Shown piece by piece: positions 11,308 through 21,621 of a stretch of 64,000 nt of DNA (position 1 is the stretch's first letter; each line of letters opens with the position of its first letter). The stretch covers positions 268,753 through 332,752 of the forward strand of contig VTPC01090912.1 of assembly GCA_011009095.1 (NCBI GenBank). The letters run 5' to 3'. Both the position numbers and the translations under genes were made by a program. The notes under the pieces are model-generated. The model had not been told where the DNA came from. It saw only the letters and a program-made list of their open reading frames with translations, and made no database searches. The DNA is from Ignelater luminosus (Eukaryota; Arthropoda; Insecta; Coleoptera; Elateridae).

Positions 11308-11482
11308 TGCATGTAAGGACCTCGGGTGTTTTCCTTTTAGTGAATTCTCTGGGATCAGTAACGACGATTTTGCTTTTTTATGATACTATCAAGGTTTCGT
11401 TACGCAAGATAAACAATATTTTGCCTTCTTATAAACCTTTTTTACATGATTGAACTAACTGGATGTTAGAAGGGTGGATCCT
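11308..11482 (+). repeat. Direct repeat, right copy
   Basis: Diverged partner of 9852-10050, with the same ordered landmarks. It lies just outside the foldback and directly abuts the decayed hAT transposase that follows. Confidence 0.55.
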
Positions 11483-11489
11483 TAAATCC

Positions 11490-12835
11490 CCATTTGAACT
11501 ACAATCAGAACGACTCAGAAATGTTGACAATGAAAGGATTACGGATCAGTTTTCGAATAGCTCTGTCCTCGCAGTCAGGAAAATAGCTATTGAATTCATT
11601 TTTCAAGTTTTGCAAATGAAATGTAATGTTCTTTTGTATTTCTCCTTCAATCTCAGCACACTGTCCATCAATAATTGGATTCAGCGTATCAAACGCAGAA
11701 AAGTTCTCTCTTTCGACTTTGCTGATCCATAGGTCGATTTTAGCAATAAACGCACTGATTTTATCTTCAAATGTAAACATGTGGCTCGTGCCTTCCAACT
11801 TCATATTTCCTGACCTTTGCAGCTGAAGGTTCAATTTATTTAGTTGTGCGAAAAAATCCACTAAATAAGCAAAATATATTTGAAATTTGAACTGACAGAA
11901 CTGATCCAGCAACTCTTTGTTTTCCGTATTAGTTAAGAATAATTTTACCTCCTCTCTCAGTACGTACAACCTCGACAGTATACTTCCTTTGGAAAGCAAC
12001 GTACTTCGGTGTGAAAAAGCAGCGTTTCGTGTTCAGAGTTCATATCAGAGCACAATTTTTTGAAAAGACGAGTTATTAAGTGCACTTCTTTTAATAAAGT
12101 TGACTTCTTTTATAGCTGTTTTCATCGTAATAGCAAAGCATTCCGGGAGCACCGTCCGTACAAAACCCAGCAAGCTTTTGCCACATAAGTCCATGTTTCT
12201 CGAAATAGCGACTTATTACATCTATATAACGTCTGTACCTTGCGACGTCGTTTTCAGTTCTTGAGAAAATAGTAACTCCTCTTGAAACGTTTTATTGTCA
12301 TTCAAAAATCGAATAAATACAAGTAGTTGACGACATTGTCAAACGTCGGTAGATTCATCACATTGTAGCGCAAAATAAGGACTACATTCTATCTTGTCAA
12401 TAATTCGTTCTTCAATGTCATTTGACATTTTTTGGATAATCGACTTCACTGTGTCCTTTGGTGGTGGAATTTCACAAATTTTCTTCTGAGCTTCCTGCCC
12501 TAAAAGCTCTTCGACAGCTTTAAGCATACAAGGCTTTATTAGAGATTCCCCGATTGTGTGTGCTTTTTTGAATTTGGCAATCAATTTTGAAATTTCAAAC
12601 GATGCAGTCACTGTTTTTTCAGCTACCGCATAACCTGTTCCGCTGGGTCCAAGTTTCATTTTTATACCGAGCGAGACACTCGCTGCACACCTCCGCGCCC
12701 GCGCCTCCGTCCGCTACCGGCTCTTTAACTTTGACTCGTCGTCGACTCGTCATTTATTTAATAATCTTAATAATTGTATGATGACTTCTCCGACCATTTC
12801 GGGTGCTCTCAGGGACCACCGGTTAAGAACCACTG
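11490..12835 (-). mobile_element. hAT transposon remnant, ZBED5/Buster-like
   Basis: A minus-strand hAT element. Its upstream end is at 12835: reading inward on the minus strand gives CAGTGGTTCTTAACCGGTGG, the classic terminal sequence of this hAT group. A GC-rich leader (12665-12715) separates the terminus from the transposase frames. The opposite terminus is not recognisable; the frames end at about 11505 beside the direct repeat, so that end appears lost or too diverged. No 8-bp target duplication could be assigned. Confidence 0.75.
11505..12659 (-). pseudogene. Decayed hAT transposase (ZBED5/SCAND3-like)
   Basis: Read on the minus strand, the first part (12659-12339) gives ASFEISKLIAKFKKAHTIGE and, later, FALQCDESTDV, a segment conserved in ZBED5-like hAT proteins. 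The middle keeps QLLVFIRFLNDNKTFQEELL and FCTDGAPGML, which carries a catalytic-region aspartate. Right after this, roughly 35-40 residues normally present, including the histidine-rich HCxxHRE stretch, are missing. The last part (11999-11505) keeps LSKGSILSRLYVLREEVKLF and the later KNEFNSYFPD motif. Several stops and frameshifts break the middle. The N-terminal BED finger is not visible. This is a fossil transposase, not a host gene. Confidence 0.8.
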
Positions 12836-12843
12836 CTGTAAAC

Positions 12844-15800
12844 TCTTGTGCCCACGATTTTACCAAAGTTTTGCTTTGGGCATGCGTCATTCTCCAAATA
12901 TTGAATTGAAACATTAAAGGAAACCAATAGTTATGGAACAGAATGTTGAAACTAAGGAAAAGTTTGAATATAATTTGGTAATGATAGTAGTTGATTTGAT
13001 AGAAGTCCAAGACACACACAGTTTTGTCTTTAACAAAAATCGTGATTCTTTGGAACTTTTATTTCTGGAATTATTGTCTTTAATGATCGTGGTTTTGATG
13101 AGAAAGAGGAAATACAAAAATGATCTAACTGTTTATCATGGTTTGTTCGTGTTAATGGAGAGAGATAGTCAGCAAATAGAAGATGAGTGTCTAGAAGCCT
13201 AATTGAACCCTTTTCAGTAGCAGTAACACATATATAGAAATAGAATACGCAGTTTAAACCCGCCTTTTGACTAAAGCTGAACAGAAATGTATAACTTACA
13301 TTGCACCAACGTGATGGTAGCTCAAATGTACCAAAGCAATGTGCTCATGATTGAAGGCAATTTATGCAAATGTGCTCTCAGATTGCTCAAGCTCAAAGTA
13401 TTTATAGAAGTCCTGTAAGGAAGTAACCGTAACTCTTGGAAGAGCACCCCCAAATGAGTATGTAAAAGGAATAATTTTCACTCCGTAGCAGATTTTACGA
13501 TGAAATTGCTGAGCTTTTATAAATCAGTTAAGAAGAACGTAAAAGAAAAAAAATCATTTTTGGAAACTGAAATATATAGGTACTGATGATACTGACCTGT
13601 TTAAAACTTCTTTGAATGTTCTGAAAACTTTGAATTAATTAATACCGTTATAAGTGGAACAATAGGGTTTTGGAATTACGAGCACATTTAAACTACGATT
13701 TTCTTATTAAGATGAATATTTTCTGGTTCTGACTTTTTTAAAACTGTAAGCACAGCAACAGAAACAGAAGATCCGTAAACGTTGTATGTATGTATGTGCA
13801 ACGGAATGCAATCACTGCAGCAATTAAAATAAATAAATCTAAGGGGGCCGAATAAAGATCCTACGAGATATCCCGTAACCTACAAATTATTCGATAATAC
13901 ACTGTTCGCGGGCTATTGAAGTTGAAAGATGATATGCATAAAGAGAAGATCAAATCTCAAACCGCAATAGAATCAACTTGGAGGACTGATGGATGGTTGG
14001 CAGTTTCCAGAGCAATCCTGTTTTCCTAAGTGGTGATTCCATCCAAAGTAAACAGGACCAAGAAAAGAAGTATTGGTGTAGTGTTATTCAATTTCTTACA
14101 CATTAAACTTCACTAAATTTAAAAATAATGAATTATATTGATCGAGTTTGTTTCAACAACATATAGGTACTGAAAATAAAGAACCAAAATGATACAAGTA
14201 CAATTCGTCAGGTGCCGGAAGCAAAAAAAAAACGAAACACGAAGCGAGAAATTCATGTTTATTTATTTCCACATATCTAGAAACCAATATAATCTTTAAA
14301 TTTGTTCGGTTCATATAAATATCCATAAATATTTGTTCGACGTTTCGATTCAGGTTATCTCCCAAAATTCGCACGAATGAGAAAACACCAATGACTTCCA
14401 TACCTAGTTTCAAATTAATCCAGTTATATACTTTCACATTCCAAATTGTTATCAAGATTAAATCGGTCATTTTCGAGATAGAGGTTATACACCACGGTAC
14501 ACATTATTTATAAGGGGTCAAAAATGATTTATTTACACTACCACATCAAAACAACACACTTTTCGTATATGAAAAAATTTGAAACAAAAAATGCAAAAAT
14601 ATATTGAATAAATACTCCTAAATCATTTTAAGCTTGTTCATAAATTAAGGAAATTGTGTTAGGACAAAAATGAAACCGTTTTAGGAAAATGAAATATGCA
14701 TGCAAATTTACTCGATAGAATTTTAAATGCGGGCAGGATATTCTAGTCCACTCTTTCTAACAAGAAATTGAGCGTATACGTTATGATCCATTATCCGAGA
14801 AAGAGAATTCCAGTTAAGATTAAAGAACATGATATTCTAAAAGGCACAAAAGGGCAAAAATCTTTTAAATATTTATGATATTCACACCGTGCTCGGCGAT
14901 TTTTTTATTCGTTTCTTTAGATGACCTAATCTTGTAAATAATGCAATATAAAATACCAGGTTGCTTTATACACACAGAAGCTCTATTTAAAGAGGTTTTC
15001 TGAAAAAAAAGAGAAAAAGCTGGAAAATGATGCGTTCTAGTATTTTAAGAAACGTTGATACCGGAAACAGTATATTGTAAAGGGATGATTGATGCACCCG
15101 TTCTACTCGCCGGAAGTTCACAAATCACCGACTATGATGACGTAATCGGGTGGCGCGTGACATTAATAATGTATTAAGCAGCACCAAAACTTAAGACGGC
15201 TCTAACCTAAATTCACACCGGTAATCCTTAAGTTTTAGAAGGTGTACACAGTTCAGCCGGAAATTAGAAAGTATCCCAGACAAATTATATTTTAACCCCG
15301 CAGTGTAAAAAAAGGGAACTTCTTGATCTTCTAAAATTGATCACCACAAGTAGCATATGGTGATCAACCTAAATAAACATTAACTTTGGTTGCTAAAGCT
15401 CTCTATAAGCTTTGAGGATCATTAATTATGTAGGTTAACTACTTTATGGTGGAAGTTTGGTTCCAATATTTAACATTACTCAACAACAAAAACAGATACG
15501 CACTAACAAAACAAATTTGTTACATAATAGGGCGTTCTGCATTAATTAATCGTATCATTTACAAAAGCAAAGCGGTTATTTGTTGAGAAAATAAATTATA
15601 AGTTTTATAGCTTTTGTTCTTACTTCTTTTTTTTCTCTCACGTTGCTCTTTACGACATGGTTATTAATAATGCAAAGGCTCGTTTATCGGACAAGATCTC
15701 AATTTGTACGGAATGTGTTTACACTTTAAATATTAATGTTAACCTACAGGATAGGGACGGAAAATGAGATGCAAAGCACTCAAAATTACACACAGTCTAG

Positions 15801-16137
15801 GATAAACATACATACATTTTCGAGAAAATTTCGAGAAAATATTTTAGCTTCATTTTGTAAATAGACCATCTTGGTACTTAGTTTTCCTTGTTTCATCTTA
15901 AAAGATAATTTACGAGATTACAAAAAGAAAGGAGCTTTCCTGTTTGTTTAAAGCATCTAAGTCTTAAGAAGTATGAATCTAGTTTTGAAACATCATACGG
16001 AAAATTTACTTTAATACCTTGAAAATTGCAAAAATAAATTTAGACCGTAATGTAATGACCAGAGTTAATGATCTCTTGTTGCGTACCTCCATTAGCGAAT
16101 TAAAATTATTTATTTTGCAAAGCACCAATTATTATTA
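12844..16137. other. AT-rich DNA, nothing firmly recognised
   Basis: Frames at 12933-13202 and 14153-14470 lack recognisable domains. A less monotonous patch at 15100-15250 and a polypyrimidine run followed by TTATTAATAATGCAAAG near 15661 could be regulatory, but nothing decisive is visible. Confidence 0.5.
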
Positions 16138-16139
16138 TA

Positions 16140-16318
16140 CAGGGTGACCACACCCTCCATCGTTCATTGTTATTGCGCAGTTTACAGTTAATTGGTATGA
16201 TATTTTTTCCTACCAATATGATAAGAGCATCCCGAAAATAAAATAATAAAAAAATCAAATCAATTGATCTAAATTTCCGAGATAATGGCAAAAGAAACAA
16301 GAATTATAATATAATATA
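16140..16318 (+). mobile_element. One end of a CAGGGTG-type element
   Basis: TATA is followed by CAGGGTGACCACACCC at 16140, the start sequence of a large group of insect TA-inserting elements. The matching opposite end is not found. The fragment runs directly into the complete TIR element starting at 16319, which probably inserted into it. Confidence 0.4.
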
Positions 16319-16821
16319 CAGGGTGTCTCAAAAATGTTGGGGCATAGGTTAACTGCAGACTCCTGGGATAAAAATAAGAAGATTTAACCCAACTTACCTA
16401 TATCCAAAAGGTGAAGGCGTGAAAGTTTTTTGAAAAAAAACTAATTTTGCGTATAAAAACAGTAGGCTTTGATCGATTTTTATAATTTTTTCTACGGCAT
16501 GTTTTGTGACTATAAGTCACGTTTAGAGATGGTTTTGGTCTTCATCAGTAAGTTGTAAGTGTATTAAATAAAAATGTCGCAATACAAATTTGGTGGTAAC
16601 TTTTTTAGTGCCTAGGCTGAGGACTTTCAATTTTTTCCCAAAAAGATATTTTCTTTAGAAACATTTTTTGTATCTTTGTAATTTTTGATAACGCTTAAGG
16701 TTTATCCATATTTTTATTTATTTTTCAAAAAACTTTGGCGCCTTGTACCGACTTAACGAGACGATTTTTTATCTCAGGAGTCTGCAGTTAAGCTATGTCC
16801 CAACCTTTTAGAGACGCCCTG
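16319..16821. mobile_element. 503-bp TIR element (MITE) with TA duplication
   Basis: Terminal inverted repeats of about 56 bp match with roughly eight differences. The left end begins CAGGGTGTCTCAAAAATGTT and the right end, reversed, begins CAGGGCGTCTCTAAAAGGTT; both contain TTAACTGCAGACTCCTG. TA dinucleotides flank both ends (16317-16318 and 16822-16823). The interior is AT-rich and non-coding, so this is a non-autonomous element. TA duplication and terminal layout point toward the Tc1/mariner superfamily, but the family is not assigned. Confidence 0.85.
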
Positions 16822-16823
16822 TA

Positions 16824-17544
16824 TAATGTAATAGCATAATAAAATTTTCAATTTCCGCATTCTTTATTGCAGATTCATAAAAAATGTCGAATAAATTAGA
16901 ATTAAACTTAAAAAAATAATAAAAGTGTTCTCATAAGAAATAGTCCAATGGGGTCAATTTTGGAGATCTAGCATCAACCTATCTGAAAGACGATAATTCT
17001 TTTCATTTAGAAATAGTTTGGCTAATTACTTTTATGCAGAAGACATTCTTGCTTTCTCTATTCTTGGCAATTAATCAATCAATCACAAGAAATTTTTACT
17101 GATGTGAATGTCCACGTCCATTACTCAAAATCTACAAATTAAAATTTATCAAATTGTCGCATTCCTGTACCACCTGGGGTTTTTGAATAATTAGCTGTCA
17201 TTTTCTTTTATTTGGGAAATATACCTTTTATTTCTTTTAGTTCAGATTATTATAATTTATTTTGTTCATTTCATAATTACTATTGAGCGTCCAAACTTTG
17301 TCACTGTGTGTCCGTTGCGACACGCAACTGCAGCTTAACACATACCCTGATCAATCAGTAATAAAATGGAACTGAAATGGGGGAAGCTTGATTAAGATGA
17401 CTTTTAAAACATGATAAGTTTGTTTTGTCGTAAAACCAATTATACAGCTTTTGGACTCATATTGCCATCTTGACTGATATAGAAAAAACTAAGATTATTT
17501 ACCTAACCATAAAAAAATAATGGGGAGTTTTCAGTGAGTAATAA
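16824..17544. other. AT-rich spacer
   Basis: No coding frame, repeat or RNA feature recognised between the MITE and the hAT element. Confidence 0.6.
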
Positions 17545-17552
17545 GTATCAGA
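17545..17552. repeat. Left 8-bp target-site duplication of the hAT
   Basis: GTATCAGA directly precedes the CAGAG terminus and is repeated exactly at 21614-21621. Confidence 0.9.
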
Positions 17553-17569
17553 CAGAGCTGTTCTGAGTA

Positions 17570-17700
17570 AAAGCTAATTGTACTCGAGTACTGAGTACGA
17601 GTACTTTGGACAAAATGTAATCGAGTAGCGAGTACAAGTACATAACTTTAAGTACTCGAGTACCTATACAAGTACAGAGTACCGGATACACGTTCTTTAC
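17570..17700. promoter_or_regulatory. Left subterminal AGTACTCGAGTAC array
   Basis: At least six full or partial copies of the palindromic word GTACTCGAGTAC or its GAGTAC half are crowded here in both orientations. The layout mirrors the right end and is typical of subterminal transposase-binding repeats in hAT elements; binding is inferred. Confidence 0.6.
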
Positions 17701-17879
17701 TGAGTGACTACATATGACGAATGTAATGGCTAAGAGACCTAATTAAAGGTGTGTGATAGTCTATACTAATTCTATAAAAAGAGGTAGAAGTTTGGAAACT
17801 ACTGAATCTATTCCAGCTTTTTTTACTCATGACTGTTTTAGGCTAAAGGCAAAAATTAATCATTTTAGTTGACTTTATT

Positions 17880-19690
17880 TGTTTTTGCTTTTGCGACTTT
17901 TTGGATTTGTGGATGTGAACGGATAAAGGTCCAGGTGCATCGTTGAAATCAAGATACCCGTCATATTCCATATCCTGATCTTTAGTGGAGTTTAAATTTA
18001 ATCAAACTTACGGCTGCTACGACTGCTTCGTTTGATTCTAATTCGAGCACATGAATTTAAAATTAAGTTTGCACTAAAATATCTAGGACCTTGAAAATCG
18101 TTCTTCATCTTTTCCCATCTATTAGCTAGAGAGGTCAAAGTCGGTAGCCAAAATAGCCATGCAGTATATCCAGAACAGTAGCCAACGACTCCACTGCTTG
18201 ACAATAATCTTCCAAATATTATATCTCAGTTTCTTTAAGATGAGGAAGTCCTAACTTTTGATGAAGAGTAGCCAATTTTGGATTTGTATCTTCATGTAGA
18301 ATGCGCGATATGCAATCGAAATAAGAGTTCCAACGTGTTTCGCCAGGACAGCTTAAGGTGCGACCTAATATTTCCATTATGATTTCTGCTGTTTCTGGCC
18401 TGCCCGTCTTCGCCCATAACTTACGGGATTTGTTAATAGCATGCATGTGTTTGGTACGAACTCCTACATTTGAAGATGAGCCTTCATACAATCACTAGTT
18501 GCAATTAAATTCAAAGTGTGACTTGCACAACGAATATACTTTGGTAACACGATTGCAAATTCAGTTTCTGCTGCAGAAGCACACTCATCTGGAATAGTCG
18601 TGAGTTCGATATCATTAAAGAAGCATCAAACTTATCGCTATCACTAACACTAAGAGACACTTTTTCCTTTGATTCCGTCACTGCAGATGTTTGAGATGTA
18701 AACTCACTGAATGCCTTAACGAAATTACTCGCATTATCAGTAACGGTAGCAATGATTTGATTCGTATTTATTCCATACTTTACGTATATGTAGTCTAGTT
18801 TTTCTATGTTTTTATAATTGTGATACCCACGAAATCTTTGGAAAGCGAGAGCAACAAACACCCTTTTCAACTTGTCGTCTAACGAGTGCATTGTCACCTC
18901 CATGAAACTACGTTTTGATGCCCAAATGTCAGCTGTAGAGCACAAGAATCTTTGTTTGCCTATCTGCATTTTCAAGTCATCCGGATGTAACTTAAATATC
19001 TTCTGAATTGTAGTCATTGCAGATTTACGGCCCATAACATTAACGTTAAATTCCTCAAACGTTGCTTTAAAACTAGAATGATCGATGATGGATACAGCCA
19101 AGATTGTGTGTATTATAAAATGGACAACCCTTTTGTTGAATTCTGCTTGATTGACTGCATTCTTATGCTATACCATTGTTAGTGTGGTTTGTCGTGGCTT
19201 ACTAGATGATGACAAGGCAACTTCCAACGAGTGCTTCTTCTTTTGCTTCTCCGTTTTGTATTTTGTATAAGCAGGGTACTCGGTTAAGTGAATTCGCCTC
19301 AAGTATTTAACGAAATTGGTTGTTGTCTCCACAGAGCCTTTAATCACCTTGCCTTTATGAAGGCATAATTTCCATCAAATTTTATGACTGAAAAATTTTC
19401 CGTCTAACATGGGACCGTTAACAACTTTTGCTTGAAGGTCTTCTGAGTGAAAGTTTATTGTGGCAGAATCGGAAGAAGACGCTTGAGCCATAGATGCTGG
19501 AGTAGAATCTTCTTTCCTGTTCTTGAGTCTAGAGCGAATTTAAAAGTAAGATGTAATTTTTCTCTTGTTTCGAGATGGATTATTTTCATCGCATTCTTGT
19601 CGAGGGACATATTCGGGATCGTCATCAGAAAGGTTCTCATAGGGGTCTTTTGAGTCCACGATGTCATTAGAAGATAGTTATTAATAGTGA
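17880..19690 (-). pseudogene. Decayed BED-finger hAT transposase
   Basis: About 600 codons can be followed on the minus strand. An acidic N-terminus (SDDDPEYVPRQECDE) and a serine-rich stretch come first. A BED-like segment follows with KGSVETTTNFVKYLRRIH. The longest unbroken piece (19101-18511) holds CSTADIWASKRSFMEVTMHS, FRGYHNYKNIEKL and TVTDNASNFVKAF, the conserved aspartate motif of hAT enzymes. Further on are CASHTLNLIATSD, CPGETRWNSYFD and LPTLTSLANRWEKMKND. Each is a standard hAT landmark in the expected order. Frameshifts occur around 18490-18640 and 18120-18220, and at least three in-frame stops lie in the N-terminal third, so no full protein is made. The C-terminal dimerisation motif is unclear. 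Confidence 0.85.
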
Positions 19691-19843
19691 CACCCGGATA
19701 ACGCAGAGAATCTATGGGAAAATGGAATCAGGTAGATTTTATAAAAACAATACTGATTGTTTTGTCTGTCTGTCTATCAAACATTAAACTGCAATTATTA
19801 TAAATCAGAGACCGGATATTCAATCACAAAACATTTCAAAATA

Positions 19844-20022
19844 CAGTGGACCCCCGTTAGCCGAACTTTGTAACTGTAACTCGAATATCTCTTCAAATTA
19901 AAATTAATTGCGTCTCTTTGCACTTCGTATACTAATTGCACGTAATTTTCCGTAACTCGTATTATCTATAACTCGAACTAATAATTGCGCCCCTTGTATT
20001 TCGAGTTATGGAGGTTCCACTG
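19844..20022. mobile_element. Nested 179-bp Tigger/pogo-like MITE
   Basis: The ends are CAGTGGACCCCCGTTAG and, reversed, CAGTGGAACCTCCATAAC, the terminal signature of pogo/Tigger-type elements. TA flanks each side (19842-19843 and 20023-20024). Inside, AACTCGAATAT and TAACTCGAACTA type words are repeated. It lies within the hAT element, upstream of its transposase, so it inserted after the hAT or travelled with it. Confidence 0.8.
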
Positions 20023-21424
20023 TAAGTGCTTGAAAAGACACAAAATTTTTCAAAAAAGCACGAAATCGAGCAAAAAAGCACCAATTTAAGCAAAAAGAAG
20101 CATAAAAACGACGCATCTTTAAACAAAAAGTTAAAAATCAATTATTTTATTTTCTAATAAAGAATACAAATACAAAATAATTTATTGTCCTCAAATTTTA
20201 ATTCTTGGTTGCCTACAATTCAGTCGTTTACGATAAATACATAAAAAGACTGGTTGTGTGTAGAGTTTAACCCCTACCTCACTTATTTTAAGTCAAAATC
20301 AATAACTACTTTCTAGAAAGAAAATAACGGTTGTGAGGGTTAAAGTCAACTGTAAATATTTTAAGTAAAAATCAATAGTTTGTAGGAAAAACCCCAACAA
20401 CTGCATAAAAACTTTGCAAGAAAGAAAATGAAATATAAGCATTAAACGCAAAAAAAAAGGAAAAAAGCGTGAAACATTTTGCTCCATAGCATTCCTCTTA
20501 CCGTAATTCGCCAACATGTAGAAAATTCTGTTGTTGCTTAGAGCCGTTTGACACGATATTTTTAAAATAAAAAAATGTATTAAAATTTATTGTAGGTTTT
20601 AGAAACTTACTAGACAAATAATATCAAAATTAACGTGAAAAATGTTTCCTGTATGACACGGTCGTAGATTTAATTTCAAAAGTGAGTCTGTTACCAAAAT
20701 AATGTTTAATATTTGAATTTCGCGAGTACAGTATGTTTGCAGTTGTAACCTAAAAATCTCACAAGTTGTTATTCGGGTTATTGGAACTCCTAAAACCTCA
20801 AAAATGAATATAAACAATATCAATCTATATTCTACTGAAGCTGGGATTGCTACAATAATATTAATATTAGCAAATTTAAAGAGAAATAAAAGGTTGGGTT
20901 AGCGTCTTTAGCGTGGTTTGCACAATTCGCATTCTGCGCAAATAGAAAGATTTCTAAATATTCTCAACTTTTGCTTCAAAATTTAAACCAATTTTTACAA
21001 ATCTGTATGACACGCTTTTAAATTTTCTTAAATTAAATTTGCATTGAAATATTGTACAAAATATATTACCGTGTGAAACGGCCTTTATACAATAGCTATC
21101 AAAAGCATGAAAACTAGAAATCCAGTCTCTAACTGATCACGGTTCGAGTTATCTAATCATACATTTTAGATTTCTTCGTTTTGATTCTACATTTACCTGA
21201 TTTCTTGCAAATAAGTAATATGGTAAATCTTCCCACTTTTAAACAGAAATGTCACACTTTACACTTAAAGATAAAAACCATAAAAACTGCACAACTGCAC
21301 TGCACGCACTGGCACTTGAATATCGCTACCGTAAGACTGATACTTCCGCACCCCGCAAAAGTAACGGTCAATAGCTTATTTGCTTTGAGCATCTCTGAAA
21401 CTAAACCTGCCTAAAAATCTAATA

Positions 21425-21603
21425 AAAATATACGCACCGTGAAAAGTACTCGAGTACTAGAAAAAGTACTGGAATACATGAAATATACTCGAGTACATTT
21501 TTTGCGGTATAAAATGCGTCAAGTACATTTTAAATAAGTATCGGAGGACAGAGTACTGAGAACACTAAAAGTACTCAGAGTACAAACTTGTACTCGAGTA
21601 CTG
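21425..21603. promoter_or_regulatory. Right subterminal AGTACTCGAGTAC array
   Basis: Repeated AGTACTCGAGTAC and AGTACT words lie in both orientations, mirroring the left end of the hAT. They are likely transposase-binding sites by analogy with other hAT elements. Confidence 0.6.
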
Positions 21604-21613
21604 CCCAACTCTG

Positions 21614-21621
21614 GTATCAGA
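21614..21621. repeat. Right 8-bp target-site duplication of the hAT
   Basis: GTATCAGA, identical to 17545-17552. Confidence 0.9.

Larger units (their letters stand above)
17553..21613 (-). mobile_element. Complete-length 4,061-bp hAT transposon, coding region decayed
   Basis: Both termini are present: CAGAGCTGTTCTGAG at the left and, reversed, CAGAGTTGGGCAGTACTCGA at the right. They are flanked by an exact 8-bp duplication, the hallmark of hAT insertion. Both subterminal regions (17580-17700 and 21430-21603) are packed with copies of AGTACTCGAGTAC and its halves, probably binding sites for its transposase. The transposase is on the minus strand at about 17880-19690. The rest is AT-rich and non-coding and holds a nested MITE at 19844-20022. 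The intact target duplication beside a broken transposase suggests an insertion of moderate age, or mobilisation of an already defective copy. Confidence 0.92.

Noticed and set aside
11463-11826. Plus-strand frames of 89 and 66 codons
   Set aside because: Shadows of the minus-strand hAT transposase.
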